Shown here: in pieces, positions 52,651-61,877 of the stretch
Layout: each line of letters starts with the position of its first letter
Position numbering within the stretch: the first letter of the stretch is position 1
DNA from: Streptomyces griseorubiginosus
GTDB lineage: Bacteria > Actinomycetota > Actinomycetes > Streptomycetales > Streptomycetaceae
Reading direction: 5' to 3'
NCBI RefSeq assembly: GCF_001514195.1
Contig: NZ_KQ948734.1
Coordinates: 1,245,076 to 1,309,075, forward strand
DNA: 64,000 nt
Program-made: the position numbers and the translations under genes
The notes under the pieces: generated by a model
The model's database searches: none
What the model saw: the letters and a program-made list of their open reading frames with translations, nothing else
Told to the model about the DNA's origin: nothing

Positions 52651-54075
52651 ATGGGTAGGACACTCGCGGAGAAGGTCTGGGACGACCACGTCGTCCGGCG
52701 CGCCGAGGGCGAGCCCGACCTCCTCTTCATCGATCTGCACCTGCTGCACGAGGTGACCAGCCCGCAGGCCTTCGACGGACTGCGCAAGAGCGGACGCCAG
52801 GTGCGCCGGCTCGACCTGACCATCGCGACCGAGGACCACAACACCCCGACCCTCGACATCGACAAGCCCATCGCCGACCCGGTCTCCCGGGTCCAGCTGG
52901 AGACGCTGCGCAAGAACGCCGCCGAGTTCGGTGTGCGCCTGCACCCGCTGGGCGACGTCGAGCAGGGCGTCGTGCACGTCGTCGGCCCGCAGCTGGGCCT
53001 GACCCAGCCCGGTATGACCGTGGTCTGCGGCGACTCCCACACCTCCACGCACGGCGCCTTCGGCGGTCTGGCGTTCGGCATCGGCACCTCCCAGGTGGAG
53101 CACGTGCTGGCCACCCAGACGCTGCCGCTGGTCCGCCCCAAGACCATGGCGATCACGGTCAACGGCGAACTGCCCGACGGCGTCACCGCCAAGGACCTCA
53201 TCCTGGCGATCATCGCCAGGATCGGCACGGGCGGCGGCCAGGGCTACGTCCTGGAGTACCGCGGCTCCGCCATCGAGAAGCTCTCGATGGAGGCCCGCAT
53301 GACCATCTGCAACATGTCGATCGAGGCCGGTGCCCGCGCGGGCATGATCGCCCCCGACCAGACCACCTTCGACTACCTCGAGGGCCGTCCGCACGCCCCC
53401 AAGGGCGAGGACTGGGACGCGGCCGTCGCGTACTGGAAGACCCTGAAGACGGACGAGGACGCCGAGTTCGACGCCGAGGTCGTCATCGAGGCCGCCGAAC
53501 TGTCGCCGTTCGTCACCTGGGGCACCAACCCCGGCCAGGGCGCGCCGCTTTCGGCCCACGTCCCCGATCCTGCTTCGTACGAAGACGCTTCGGAGCGCCT
53601 CGCCGCCGAAAAGGCCCTGGAATACATGGGGTTGGAGGCCGGACAGCCGCTGCGCTCCATCAAGGTGGACACCGTCTTCGTAGGTTCGTGCACCAACGGC
53701 CGCATCGAGGACCTGCGCGCGGCCGCCGAGCTCGTCAAGGGCCGCAAAGTCGCCGACGGCGTACGGATGCTGGTCGTCCCCGGCTCCGCGCGGGTCGGTC
53801 TCCAGGCCGTCTCCGAGGGCCTGGACGTCGTCTTCAAGGAGGCCGGCGCCGAATGGCGGCACGCGGGCTGCTCGATGTGTCTGGGCATGAACCCGGACCA
53901 GCTGGCCCCGGGTGAGCGCTCCGCGTCCACCTCCAACCGCAACTTCGAGGGCCGGCAGGGCAAGGGCGGCCGTACGCACCTGGTGTCGCCGCAGGTCGCG
54001 GCCGCCACGGCCGTACTGGGCCACCTGGCCTCGCCCGCCGACCTGTCCGACGCCCCTGCCGCCGCTGGAGTCTGA
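52651..54075 (+). CDS. leuC: 3-isopropylmalate dehydratase large subunit
   Basis: 474-residue aconitase-family subunit that, with LeuD, isomerises 2- to 3-isopropylmalate in leucine synthesis. The [4Fe-4S] ligands are C347 in VGSCTNGR and C407/C410 in GCSMCLGMN. The N-terminal [11 protein letters not shown] and [14 protein letters not shown] are present. GGAGGG lies six bases before ATG 52651. leuD follows after five bases. Confidence 0.96.
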   Translation: MGRTLAEKVWDDHVVRRAEGEPDLLFIDLHLLHEVTSPQAFDGLRKSGRQVRRLDLTIATEDHNTPTLDIDKPIADPVSRVQLETLRKNAAEFGVRLHPLGDVEQGVVHVVGPQLGLTQPGMTVVCGDSHTSTHGAFGGLAFGIGTSQVEHVLATQTLPLVRPKTMAITVNGELPDGVTAKDLILAIIARIGTGGGQGYVLEYRGSAIEKLSMEARMTICNMSIEAGARAGMIAPDQTTFDYLEGRPHAPKGEDWDAAVAYWKTLKTDEDAEFDAEVVIEAAELSPFVTWGTNPGQGAPLSAHVPDPASYEDASERLAAEKALEYMGLEAGQPLRSIKVDTVFVGSCTNGRIEDLRAAAELVKGRKVADGVRMLVVPGSARVGLQAVSEGLDVVFKEAGAEWRHAGCSMCLGMNPDQLAPGERSASTSNRNFEGRQGKGGRTHLVSPQVAAATAVLGHLASPADLSDAPAAAGV

Positions 54076-54080
54076 GAGTC

Positions 54081-54674
54081 ATGGAAGCATTCACCACACA
54101 CACCGGCCGGGCCGTTCCGCTGCGTCGCTCGAACGTCGACACCGACCAGATCATCCCTGCTCACTGGCTCAAGAAGGTGACCAGGGACGGGTTCGAGGAC
54201 GGACTGTTCGAGGCCTGGCGCAAGGACGAGAAATTCATCCTCAACCAGCCCGAGCGCGAGGGCGCCACGGTCCTGGTCGCCGGCCCCGACTTCGGCACCG
54301 GTTCCTCCCGTGAGCACGCGGTGTGGGCGCTGCAGAACTACGGCTTCAAGGCCGTGATCTCCTCCCGCTTCGCCGACATCTTCCGCGGCAACTCGCTGAA
54401 GAACGGCCTGCTCACGGTGGTTCTGGACCAGAAGATCGTGGACGCGCTCCAGGAGCTGACCGAGAAGGACCCCGAGGCCGAGATCACCGTCGACCTGGAG
54501 GCCCGCGAGGTGCGCGCCGAGGGCATCACGGCGAGCTTCGAGCTGGACGAGAACTCCCGCTGGCGGCTGCTGAACGGCCTGGACGACATCTCCATCACCC
54601 TCCAGAGCGAGGACGACATCGCGGCGTACGAGGCCAAGCGGCCCTCGTTCAAGCCGCGGACGCTTCAGGTCTGA
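54081..54674 (+). CDS. leuD: 3-isopropylmalate dehydratase small subunit
   Basis: 197-residue swivel-domain subunit, partner of LeuC. Typical segments are [33 protein letters not shown] and [17 protein letters not shown]. It is co-transcribed with leuC and closed by a terminator at 54759-54793. The stretch 54675-54965 contains no gene besides that hairpin. Confidence 0.96.
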   Translation: MEAFTTHTGRAVPLRRSNVDTDQIIPAHWLKKVTRDGFEDGLFEAWRKDEKFILNQPEREGATVLVAGPDFGTGSSREHAVWALQNYGFKAVISSRFADIFRGNSLKNGLLTVVLDQKIVDALQELTEKDPEAEITVDLEAREVRAEGITASFELDENSRWRLLNGLDDISITLQSEDDIAAYEAKRPSFKPRTLQV

Positions 54675-54758
54675 CCCCGGAGGCGCCCCTCCCGGGGTGG
54701 CGCCGCCCCTCCTTCGGAGCAACTGAACAGGTCGAGTTTCGGCCACTCCAACACCCCC

Positions 54759-54793
54759 GCCGTACCCCCGATCAGCCCGATCGGGGGTACGGC
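54759..54793 (+). terminator. Terminator after leuCD
   Basis: Perfect 15-bp stem GCCGTACCCCCGATC / GATCGGGGGTACGGC with loop AGCCC, 84 bp after the leuD stop. Confidence 0.85.
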
Positions 54794-54965
54794 CGTGTCT
54801 GCTCCCGGACGGCCCCGCGCGGTGCGACACGCCCGCTCAACTTCCCACGTTAAGAAGGGTGTTGTCGGGGTACGCGTCCCTTGTCACCGTGGCTTCCCCA
54901 TGTGCCCGGAAGGCCGTTTCAGGCGGCAGTTGCACCCCTAGCAGGCGACAACTCGCCCCAGATGG

Positions 54966-54971
54966 CACAAT
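54966..54971 (+). promoter_or_regulatory. -10 hexamer CACAAT (leaderless layout)
   Basis: CACAAT ends six bases before ATG 54978, identical in sequence and spacing to the site at 4159. Confidence 0.55.
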
Positions 54972-54977
54972 CTGTGC

Positions 54978-55208
54978 ATGGAACACGACGGCCAACTCGA
55001 GCTCTATGCGGCAGTCGCGGACCAACTCAAGGAAGCGCACGCAAGAGTGCGCGCACTGCAAGTCCCGGAGGGCGTACGGATGGCGCTGACCCGGAAGCTG
55101 CTGGTCATTACGGCCGCGGCCAAGCACGACGTCGTCGAAGCGACAAGGCGTCTGGAGCGGTTCACCGCTGACCTCGACGCGGGTCGAATCCCGGAAGAGG
55201 AACGCTGA
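54978..55208 (+). CDS. Small helical protein (76 aa), unknown function
   Basis: 76 residues, highly charged and predicted all-helical (ELYAAVADQLKEAHARVRAL, then LLVITAAAKHDVVEATRRLERF). No signal peptide, Cys or known motif. It stands between leuCD and hupS with its own leaderless promoter, a position I recall as conserved in Streptomyces. A role with the nucleoid protein next door is possible but not shown. Confidence 0.75.
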   Translation: MEHDGQLELYAAVADQLKEAHARVRALQVPEGVRMALTRKLLVITAAAKHDVVEATRRLERFTADLDAGRIPEEER

Positions 55209-55345
55209 ACAAGTCCAGAGCGGCCGAGTTCGTTGCGGCACAAGGGTGATAAGCCCGTTTCGTGTTTGATTTGCGGTATATATCTGCCTAACGTGCGAAA
55301 ACGCTTGAACACTTTCGTTCGGGCAATGTCTCCGAAGGGGAAGAC

Positions 55346-55996
55346 GTGAACAAGGCGCAGCTCGTAGAAGCGATTGCCGACAAGGTGGGCGGCCGCCAGC
55401 AGGCCGCCGACGCGGTCGACGCGGTCCTGGACGCCATCGTCCGCGCGACGGTCGCTGGCGACCGTGTCTCGGTCACCGGCTTCGGTTCGTTCGAGAAGGT
55501 CGACCGCCCGGCCCGTTACGCCCGCAACCCCCAGACGGGCGAGCGGGTTCGGGTCAAGAAGACCTCCGTTCCCCGCTTCCGCGCCGGCCAGGGCTTCAAG
55601 GACCTGGTCAGCGGCACGAAGAAGCTCCCGAAGAACGACGTCGCGGTCAAGAAGGCGCCCAAGGGCAGCCTGACCGGCGGGGCTTCGGCCACGGTCAAGA
55701 AGGCGGCCGCGAAGAAGGCGACCACCGCCAAGACCGCCGCCGCGAAGAAGACCACCGCGAAGAAGACGACGGCCAAGAAGACCACGGCCACCGCCAAGAA
55801 GACGACGGCGAAGAAGGCCCCCGCCAAGAAGGCGACCGGCACCGCCGCCAAGACCACGGCCGCGAGCAAGACCGCCGCCAAGAAGACGACGGCCAAGAAG
55901 GCCCCGGCGAAGAAGGCGACCGCCAAGAAGGCGCCCGCCAAGAAGTCGGCCGCCCGCACCACCACCGCCAAGAAGGCCACGGCCCGCAAGAGGTAA
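55346..55996 (+). CDS. hupS: HU-family nucleoid protein with histone H1-like tail
   Basis: 216 residues. Residues 1-92 are a complete HU domain (MNKAQLVEAIADKVG, GFGSFEKVDRPARYARNPQTG). Residues about 110-216 are a Lys/Ala/Thr/Pro tail of KKTTAKK- and KKAPAKK-type repeats like histone H1 and mycobacterial HupB. This is the sporulation-associated HupS of Streptomyces, which compacts spore DNA. GTG 55346 is preceded by GAAGGGGAAG. The upstream region (55250-55300) is strikingly AT-rich for this genome (GGTATATATCTGCC), which fits a strong regulated promoter. Confidence 0.94.
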   Translation: MNKAQLVEAIADKVGGRQQAADAVDAVLDAIVRATVAGDRVSVTGFGSFEKVDRPARYARNPQTGERVRVKKTSVPRFRAGQGFKDLVSGTKKLPKNDVAVKKAPKGSLTGGASATVKKAAAKKATTAKTAAAKKTTAKKTTAKKTTATAKKTTAKKAPAKKATGTAAKTTAASKTAAKKTTAKKAPAKKATAKKAPAKKSAARTTTAKKATARKR

Positions 55997-56018
55997 GGGC
56001 ACAGGGGCACTCACGCGC

Positions 56019-56049
56019 CGGGCCGGACTCCGTGACGGAGTCCGGCCCG
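56019..56049 (+). terminator. Terminator after hupS
   Basis: 14-bp perfect stem CGGGCCGGACTCCG / CGGAGTCCGGCCCG with a three-base loop, and further pairing outside it. Confidence 0.85.
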
Positions 56050-56099
56050 CGGCGTGTGCAAGGGGTTCGGAGGGCCCTTCAAGGAGGTTCGAAGGGTTT

Positions 56100-56291
56100 T
56101 CAGAACGTCTGGAGGGTCACCAGGGTGATCTTCTCGCCGTCCGTCTCGACGCGCACGCGCTGACCGGGACGCAGCAGTCTGAGGCCGCCCGCGTCGAACG
56201 CCGGCGCGTCGAAGGGCACCGGGGTGCCGTCGTCGAGCAGCACCTGCCCGCTGCGGCTTTCGGGGTCGTACGTGTACGCGGTCGCCTGCAT
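56100..56291 (-). CDS. Small OB-fold-like protein (63 aa)
   Basis: 63 residues, MQATAYTYDPESRSGQVLL at the start, then DDGTPVPFDAPAF and LRPGQRVRVETDGEKITLV. The length and the alternation resemble a cold-shock/OB barrel, but the RNP1/RNP2 aromatic motifs are absent. The gene lies nine bp behind cofC on the same strand, yet has its own TAGGCT hexamer six bases before the start codon. Function unknown. Confidence 0.75.
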   Translation of the reverse strand: MQATAYTYDPESRSGQVLLDDGTPVPFDAPAFDAGGLRLLRPGQRVRVETDGEKITLVTLQTF

Positions 56292-56297
56292 GGCCGC

Positions 56298-56303
56298 AGC
56301 CTA
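56298..56303 (-). promoter_or_regulatory. -10 hexamer TAGGCT (minus strand, leaderless layout)
   Basis: TAGGCT on the minus strand ends six bases before the ATG at 56291 and overlaps the cofC stop. Confidence 0.45.
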
Positions 56304-56939
56304 CTGCCCGGGTATCAGCAACCGCGCCGCCGCGGCAGCCGTCCGGGGGCCGACCCCCAGCGCCAGCGCCGCCCGCAGGTCCTCACCGGTGTCCACGTCC
56401 TGCCGTACGGAATCGACATCGTCGAGACGGAGTTCCGCGGCTCCCGAGGCGTGGTGGCGGCGCCGGGAATCCGGACCGAAGGCCGGACGCAATTCCTCGC
56501 CCGCCGCCGCGGCCAACAAGGTCGTGCCGAGGGCCGCCGCGTCCGGGAGAAAAGCGCGCGGGAATTCCGCGGCCGCGTCCAGGACCCGGGCCAATTCCAG
56601 GGGGCGCAACGCCGGCAGATCGGCGTTCAGGGCCGCCAGGGCGCTTTCGGGGCGCGCGGAGCGCACGGCGGACGCTCCGTGCCGCAGAGCCGCGTTCAGG
56701 CCGCCCCGGGGCTCGTCGGGGACGATGCGGGCGCCCAGGGCCGCCAGTTCACGGCCGGCCAGGGCGTCGTCCGTGACGACCGCCACATCGCGGACCGCCG
56801 GGCAGGTCAGCGCCGCCGCCACCGTGTCCTGGGCGAAGGCGAGGGCCAGACCCGGACGCACCCCGTCCCCGGCCGTGTCCGAGAGCCTGCTCTTGGCCCG
56901 CGCCAGGGGTTTCAGCGGGATGACCAACGTCCACTGCAC
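56301..56939 (-). CDS. cofC: Phosphoenolpyruvate/2-phospho-L-lactate guanylyltransferase (F420 biosynthesis)
   Basis: 212 residues, MobA-like nucleotidyltransferase fold. Signatures are VIPLKPLARAKSRL at the start, VVTDDALAG and ALNADLPALRP. In actinobacteria this enzyme (CofC/FbiD) couples GTP to phosphoenolpyruvate or 2-phospholactate to start the coenzyme F420 side chain. GTG 56939 has AAGGACGG upstream. It is divergent from plsC; the partner F420 genes are not in the window. Confidence 0.9.
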   Translation of the reverse strand: MQWTLVIPLKPLARAKSRLSDTAGDGVRPGLALAFAQDTVAAALTCPAVRDVAVVTDDALAGRELAALGARIVPDEPRGGLNAALRHGASAVRSARPESALAALNADLPALRPLELARVLDAAAEFPRAFLPDAAALGTTLLAAAAGEELRPAFGPDSRRRHHASGAAELRLDDVDSVRQDVDTGEDLRAALALGVGPRTAAAAARLLIPGQ

Positions 56940-57093
56940 GAGCGTTCCGTCCTTCTCTTCTCACGGTCATTGTCACTCAGTCGTCACGCGGCCCATCTGG
57001 CGGTGTCGGCGGCGGGGCGTACGGTGTTCTCGACAGACAGACGGCCCGGGGCGACACTTGTGCGGCCCCCCGGCCCAAGAGGAAGGTGTCCGC

Positions 57094-57858
57094 GTGCCCC
57101 GCCGCAGAATCGGCTTCTGGTACCGCCTGGCAGCGGTGATCGCCAAACCGCCGCTCGTGGTTCTGATCAAGCGGGACTGGCGCGGATTGGAGAACATTCC
57201 GGCCGACGGCGGTTTTATCACCGCGGTCAACCACAATTCGCACATCGATCCCTTCGCGTACGCGCACTTTCAGTACAACACCGGGCGCGTTCCGCGATTC
57301 CTCGCGAAGAGCGGTCTTTTCAAGAAGGGATTCGTCGGCGCCGTCATGCGCGGCACCGGTCAGATCCCCGTCTACCGCGAGAGCACCGACGCGCTGAGCG
57401 CTTTCCGGGCCGCGATCGAGGCCGTGGAGCGCGGTGAATGCGTCGCCTTCTACCCCGAGGGCACCATCACCCGCGACCCCGACCAGTGGCCCATGATCGG
57501 CAAGACCGGCGCCGCGCGCGTGGCCCTTCAGACCAAGTGCCCGGTCGTCCCGGTCGCCCAGTGGGGCGCCAACGAGGTGCTGCCGCCCTACGCCAAGAAG
57601 CTCCACCTCTTCCCGCGCAAGACGCACCACGTCCTCGCCGGCCCGCCCGTGGACCTCTCGCGCTTCTACGGCAAGGACATGACCCAGGACCTCCTGAAGG
57701 AGGCCACCGAGGTCATCATGGCCGCCATCACCGCCCAGCTGGAGATCATCCGGGGCGAGAAGGCGCCCGGGACGGCGTACGACCCACGCCGCGAGCGGAT
57801 CGAGCAGCGGCGCCGGACCCAGGCCCAGAGCGGTCACGAGGGGGAGAAGAGCAAGTGA
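57094..57858 (+). CDS. plsC: 1-acyl-sn-glycerol-3-phosphate acyltransferase-like
   Basis: 254 residues. The acyltransferase HX4D motif is H47-D52 (NHNSHID), the substrate motif is YPEGT at 120-124, and the basic N-terminus with a hydrophobic stretch (RLAAVIAKPPLVVLI) suggests peripheral membrane attachment. It acylates lysophosphatidate to phosphatidate. GAGGAAGG precedes GTG 57094. The stop overlaps the gpsA start (GTGA), so phospholipid acylation and glycerol-3-phosphate supply are coupled. Confidence 0.9.
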   Translation: MPRRRIGFWYRLAAVIAKPPLVVLIKRDWRGLENIPADGGFITAVNHNSHIDPFAYAHFQYNTGRVPRFLAKSGLFKKGFVGAVMRGTGQIPVYRESTDALSAFRAAIEAVERGECVAFYPEGTITRDPDQWPMIGKTGAARVALQTKCPVVPVAQWGANEVLPPYAKKLHLFPRKTHHVLAGPPVDLSRFYGKDMTQDLLKEATEVIMAAITAQLEIIRGEKAPGTAYDPRRERIEQRRRTQAQSGHEGEKSK

Positions 57859-58865
57859 GCAAGCCCGTCAAGGCGGCCGTCTTCGGCACCGGTTCATGGG
57901 GTACCGCCTTCGGCATGGTGCTCGCCGACGCGGGGTGCGAGGTCACCCTCTGGGCGCGGCGTCCCGAACTCGCGGAAGCGGTCAACTCCACGCGTACGAA
58001 CCCGGACTACCTCCCCGGCGTCGAACTCCCGGAGAACCTCCGGGCGACCGCGGACGCCGCCGAGGCCGCGCGCGACGCCGAGTTGACCGTCCTCGCGATC
58101 CCCTCGCAGACCCTGCGCGCCAACCTCGCCGAGTGGACCCCGCTGCTCGCCCCCGACACCGTCCTCGTCTCGCTCATGAAGGGCGTCGAACTCGGTTCGG
58201 CCATGCGGATGAGCGAGGTCGTCGAGGACGTCGCCAAGGTGGGCCAGGACCGCATCGCCGTGGTCACCGGGCCCAACCTCGCCCGGGAGATCGCCGCCCG
58301 GATGCCGGCCGCCGCCGTGGTCGCCTGCACCGACGAGACGGTCGCCACCCGCCTCCAGGCCTCCTGCCACACGCCGTACTTCCGCCCGTACACCAACACC
58401 GACGTGGTGGGCTGCGAACTGGGCGGTGCCGTGAAGAACGTCATCGGCCTCGCCGTCGGCATCGCGGACGGCATGGGGCTCGGCGACAACGCCAAGGGCT
58501 CGCTCATCACGCGCGGTCTCGCGGAGACGACCCGTCTGGGCCTGGCGATGGGCGCGGACCCCCTCACCTTCTCCGGACTCGCCGGTCTCGGCGACCTGGT
58601 GGCGACCTGCTCCTCGCCGCTGTCGCGCAACCACACCTTCGGCACCAACCTCGGCAAGGGCATGACCCTCCAGGAGACCATCGCGGTCACCAAGCAGACC
58701 GCCGAGGGCGTCAAGTCCTGTGAGTCCGTGCTGGATCTGGCCCGCAGGCACGGCGTCGACATGCCCATCACCGAGACCGTCGTCGGCATCGTGCACGAGG
58801 GCAAGTCCCCGGTGGTCGCCGTCAAGGAGCTGATGTCGCGCAGCGCGAAGCCCGAGCGACACTGA
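57855..58865 (+). CDS. gpsA: Glycerol-3-phosphate dehydrogenase [NAD(P)+]
   Basis: 336 residues. The Rossmann motif GTGSWGTAF is at 10-18; GPNLAREIAARMPAA, the catalytic Lys in GGAVKNVIGLA, and SPLSRNHTFG are in order. It reduces dihydroxyacetone phosphate to sn-glycerol-3-phosphate for phospholipids. Start GTG 57855 overlaps the plsC stop. Confidence 0.96.
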   Translation: MSKPVKAAVFGTGSWGTAFGMVLADAGCEVTLWARRPELAEAVNSTRTNPDYLPGVELPENLRATADAAEAARDAELTVLAIPSQTLRANLAEWTPLLAPDTVLVSLMKGVELGSAMRMSEVVEDVAKVGQDRIAVVTGPNLAREIAARMPAAAVVACTDETVATRLQASCHTPYFRPYTNTDVVGCELGGAVKNVIGLAVGIADGMGLGDNAKGSLITRGLAETTRLGLAMGADPLTFSGLAGLGDLVATCSSPLSRNHTFGTNLGKGMTLQETIAVTKQTAEGVKSCESVLDLARRHGVDMPITETVVGIVHEGKSPVVAVKELMSRSAKPERH

Positions 58866-58947
58866 GCTACGACCTCGCCGTTCGCCTCGTCCACCACCGG
58901 GGCGGACGCTGTATCGGGGCACTACCAACGGGTACTCTCAACGCGAT

Positions 58948-60105
58948 ATGAGCACCGAGAACCTCCCCCAGAGCCCTGAGCAGCCGCCTCGCAAGCCGCG
59001 CGTGGCCGTCGTGTTCGGCGGGCGCAGCTCCGAACACGGGATCTCCGTGGTCACCGCCGGCGCCGTCCTCAAGGCCATCGACCGGACGAAGTACGACGTC
59101 CTGCCGATCGGCATCACCCAGGACGGCCGCTGGGCGCTCACCGCCGACGAACCGGAACGCATGGCGATCACCGATCGCCGTACGCCGAACGTCACGGAGC
59201 TCGCCGAGTCGCACGAGGGCGGTGTGGTGCTCCCCGTGGACCCCGCGAACCGCGAAGTCGTCTACAGCGAGCCCGGATCGGTGCCCAAGGCGCTCGGCGA
59301 GGTCGACGTCGTCTTCCCCGTCCTGCACGGCCCCTACGGCGAGGACGGCACCCTCCAGGGCCTTCTGGAGCTCTCCGGGGTCCCGTACGTCGGCTCGGGC
59401 GTGCTCGCCTCGGCCGTCGGCCAGGACAAGGAGTACATGAAGCGGGTGTTCACCTCCTTCGGGCTCAAGGTCGGCCCGTACGTGGTGATCCGGCCGCGCG
59501 AGTGGGAGCGGGACGAGTCCGCCGCCCGCAAGAAGATCGTCGACTTCGCGGGCGAGCACGGCTGGCCGCTGTTCGTGAAGCCCGCGCGCGCAGGTTCCTC
59601 GATCGGCATCACCAAGGTCGACGACCTCTCCGGCCTGGACGAGGCGATCGCCGAGGCGCAGAGCCACGACCCGAAGATCCTCGTCGAGGCGGCGCTGCGG
59701 GGGCGCGAGATCGAGTGCGGTGTCCTGGAGTTCGAGGACGGCCCGCGCGCGTCGGTCCCGGCCGAGATCCCGCCGCCGCAGGAGCACGCGTACTACGACT
59801 TCGAGGCGAAGTACATCGACTCGACCCCGGGGATCGTGCCGGCGCCGCTCACGCCCGAGGAGACGGCCGAGGTCCAGCGGCTCGCGGTCGACGCCTTCGA
59901 CGCGGCCTCCTGCGAGGGGCTGGTCCGTGCGGACTTCTTCCTCACCGAGGACGGCGAGTTCGTCATCAACGAGATCAACACCCTGCCCGGCTTCACGCCG
60001 ATCTCGATGTACCCGCAGATGTGGGAGAAGAGCGGGATCAGCTACCCGGAACTGGTGAGCAGGCTGATCGAGGCGGCACTGCGGAGGTCTACGGGGCTGC
60101 GGTAG
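58948..60105 (+). CDS. ddlA: D-alanine--D-alanine ligase
   Basis: 385-residue ATP-grasp ligase producing D-Ala-D-Ala for peptidoglycan. Signatures: VVFGGRSSEHGISVVTAGA, HGPYGEDGTLQGLLEL, FVKPARAGSSIGITKV and the metal-binding FVINEINTLPGFTPISMYP. TACTCT at 58933-58938 lies nine bases before ATG and may be its -10 element, a looser spacing than at the clear leaderless genes here. Tyr/Phe and Lys residues of the omega loop place it among normal D-Ala-D-Ala ligases rather than D-Lac ligases, as far as I can judge. Confidence 0.94.
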   Translation: MSTENLPQSPEQPPRKPRVAVVFGGRSSEHGISVVTAGAVLKAIDRTKYDVLPIGITQDGRWALTADEPERMAITDRRTPNVTELAESHEGGVVLPVDPANREVVYSEPGSVPKALGEVDVVFPVLHGPYGEDGTLQGLLELSGVPYVGSGVLASAVGQDKEYMKRVFTSFGLKVGPYVVIRPREWERDESAARKKIVDFAGEHGWPLFVKPARAGSSIGITKVDDLSGLDEAIAEAQSHDPKILVEAALRGREIECGVLEFEDGPRASVPAEIPPPQEHAYYDFEAKYIDSTPGIVPAPLTPEETAEVQRLAVDAFDAASCEGLVRADFFLTEDGEFVINEINTLPGFTPISMYPQMWEKSGISYPELVSRLIEAALRRSTGLR

Positions 60106-60710
60106 CGGGGGCTCGGCCGGCGGGTCGTGGGCCTGGGGCTGGGTCTGCGCCTGGGCCTGCGTCGGCCGGGTTGGGCCTGGCGTCGGCTGGGTTGGGCGTG
60201 GCGTCGGCTGGGCGGTGGGCTCGTGTGGGCTGGTCGTGGTCGCGGTCTTGGGTGCGGGGCAGCCGGGTTGGCGGGTCTGGGGCGCCGGTCGGCGGATCGT
60301 GTCGGGTGGTGCCAGGTCTGCGGCTGCCGGTCGAGGCTCGCGTCGGGCGGGTGCAGGTCTGCGGCCGCCGATGGGCGGGTCGTGCGTCGGCTGGTCGAGG
60401 GTTCGGTTCGGCTGGGTCGGCGGGCCTTGTGCCGGCTGGGCGGTGGGCTCCTGTCCGTCGGCCGAGAGTTCGAGCCGGCGACGTCGTCGGCAGGGTTCGC
60501 GTCTGACCGCTTTGCGGCTCGGGTCGGTCGGGCCGTGCCCCGTGTCAGCCGTCCGTGACTCGCTCGGACAGTCTGGCTTCACGTCAGCCGTCTGTGACCC
60601 CCGCTCGGCCAGTGCGCTCTCGCGTCAGCCCTCCGTGACCCGCTCGGCCGGTCCGGACCCGGAGTCAGCCGCTCGGCCGGCCCGGACCCCGCGTCAGACG
60701 GCAGCGCGTC
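60106..60710. repeat. Repeat-rich non-coding region after ddl
   Basis: 60110-60480 is a G/T-rich low-complexity stretch with repeated GTCGGCTGGG- and GGGCCTG-type words. 60544-60700 holds about four degenerate units of roughly 40 bp that begin GTCAGCC (60544, 60583, 60624, 60664) with the core CCGTGACCCGCTCGG. Frames are open on both strands but composition is not protein-like, so I call no gene here. Confidence 0.65.
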
Positions 60711-60830
60711 GTGCTACGGGCCCTCAACGACGTCTCCTTCGACCTGGACCTCCCTGTGACCTCGGCGGAGCACTTGCCACGTGAGGCCGCGGAACTGACA
60801 CAGCCGAAGCTGACCGAGGCCCTCGACTGA
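60711..60830 (+). pseudogene. Possible orphan gene fragment (39 codons)
   Basis: An in-frame stretch beginning LRALNDVSFDLD and ending LTQPKLTEALD-stop has normal Streptomyces codon composition, whereas the DNA just upstream is repetitive. RALNDVSF is reminiscent of ABC ATPase N-termini, but the rest is not. It could be the 3' remnant of a gene interrupted by the repeat expansion. Low certainty. Confidence 0.25.
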
Positions 60831-60934
60831 TCGGCACCGGCGTCCGAGCGGTCCACCTCGGCCAGTAACCGTCACCGCTGTCCGCGGGCCCGCGGCCGAT
60901 CGGCGCAGCAGATGCCGTGGGCCGGCCTCGGTGG

Positions 60935-61417
60935 CTAGTCGGCGATTCCCTCGGGGATCGTCTTCTTGACGGCCGGTGCCAGGTCCACGAGCGGTGCCAT
61001 GCCGTTCCCGGTGCGCTGTTTCGGGATCGTCACCTCGACGTACGCCTTGCGCAGGGTCGTGGTGAAGCGGAACGAGCCGTCGTCCTGCTTCTCCAGCAGC
61101 CACCCCACCCCGTTGACCTCCACGCCGTCGGCCTCCGGATCGTCCATCTTCGAGGGCCGCTGTACACCGCACCGCAGTATGATCGCCGGGTCACCCCAGC
61201 CCGCGGTCAGCGCGGATGCCGGCTCGGGGTCCCGGCGATCCTGACCGTCGACCTTGGACGGCAGCGCCTTGTCGAGGTTCTCGCACAGCTCGGTGACTTC
61301 CGTGCCCGGGCTGGGAACCGCGGCCCGGGTGCCGTCGTCTGCTGAGGAGCAGCCCGCAATGGTGATCAGCGTGAGGAGCGCGGGCAGGCCGATGAGCCGG
61401 CGACGGAAATCAATCAC
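60935..61417 (-). CDS. DUF3515 family lipoprotein
   Basis: 160 residues starting at GTG 61417. The signal ends in lipobox ITIAGC. The mature part contains CENLDKALPSKVDGQ, WGDPAIILRCGV and GVGWLLEKQDDGSFRF, the DUF3515 pattern of actinobacterial envelope proteins of unknown function. Conserved position between ddl and thiL. A -10 hexamer lies six bases before the start codon. It is in line with the Lrp-type gene, 20 bp downstream of it. Confidence 0.88.
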   Translation of the reverse strand: MIDFRRRLIGLPALLTLITIAGCSSADDGTRAAVPSPGTEVTELCENLDKALPSKVDGQDRRDPEPASALTAGWGDPAIILRCGVQRPSKMDDPEADGVEVNGVGWLLEKQDDGSFRFTTTLRKAYVEVTIPKQRTGNGMAPLVDLAPAVKKTIPEGIAD

Positions 61418-61423
61418 CGGCCA

Positions 61424-61429
61424 AGGGTA
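61424..61429 (-). promoter_or_regulatory. -10 hexamer TACCCT (minus strand, leaderless layout)
   Basis: TACCCT on the minus strand ends six bases before GTG 61417. Confidence 0.5.
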
Positions 61430-61437
61430 GACGGGGG

Positions 61438-61671
61438 CTACAGATGGACCACCGGGCAGGTCAGGGTGCGAGTGATGCCGTCCACCTGCTGGACCTTGGC
61501 GACCACCATCCGGCCCAGGTCGTCTACGGTGTCGGCTTGCGCGCGGACGATCACGTCATACGGTCCTGTCACGTCCTCGGCCTGGATGATTCCAGGAATC
61601 TTGCTGATCGTCTCGGCGACGGTCGACGCCTTGCCGACCTCCGTCTGGATCAGGATGTACGCCTGTACCAC
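61438..61671 (-). CDS. Stand-alone Lrp/AsnC ligand-binding (RAM) domain protein
   Basis: 77 residues from GTG 61671, preceded by GGAGG. The sequence begins MVQAYILIQTEVGKA and has VTGPYDVIVRAQADTVDDLG, a complete RAM/ACT-like domain without any helix-turn-helix. Such single-domain proteins bind amino acids and may form mixed oligomers with full Lrp regulators. The partner cannot be inferred from position. Confidence 0.88.
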   Translation of the reverse strand: MVQAYILIQTEVGKASTVAETISKIPGIIQAEDVTGPYDVIVRAQADTVDDLGRMVVAKVQQVDGITRTLTCPVVHL

Positions 61672-61877
61672 GGAACCTCCAGGGCGGCCACGAGGATCAT
61701 GTGGGGAAAAGGAACGCCACGGTATCGCGTCGTCGCTCACCACGGGGAGACCCGCGGGGGCGTGGACGCCCGCGCCGGGGTGCGGACACGACAGAAGTTC
61801 ACGGTCCCCTCGACCGTATCGAGGACACTGATGACGCGCGACCGGGCACGACACGGCACAGAAGGGGCGTAAGCGCC

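Noticed and set aside
60127..60582. Proline/glutamine-rich protein on the minus strand or Gly/Leu-rich proteins on the plus strand
   Set aside because: Low-complexity composition in every frame, no Shine-Dalgarno, and repeats that run through without respect for a frame.
61672..61877. TPP riboswitch upstream of thiL-thiD
   Set aside because: I looked for the conserved THI-box words and did not find them; these salvage and kinase genes often lack the element.
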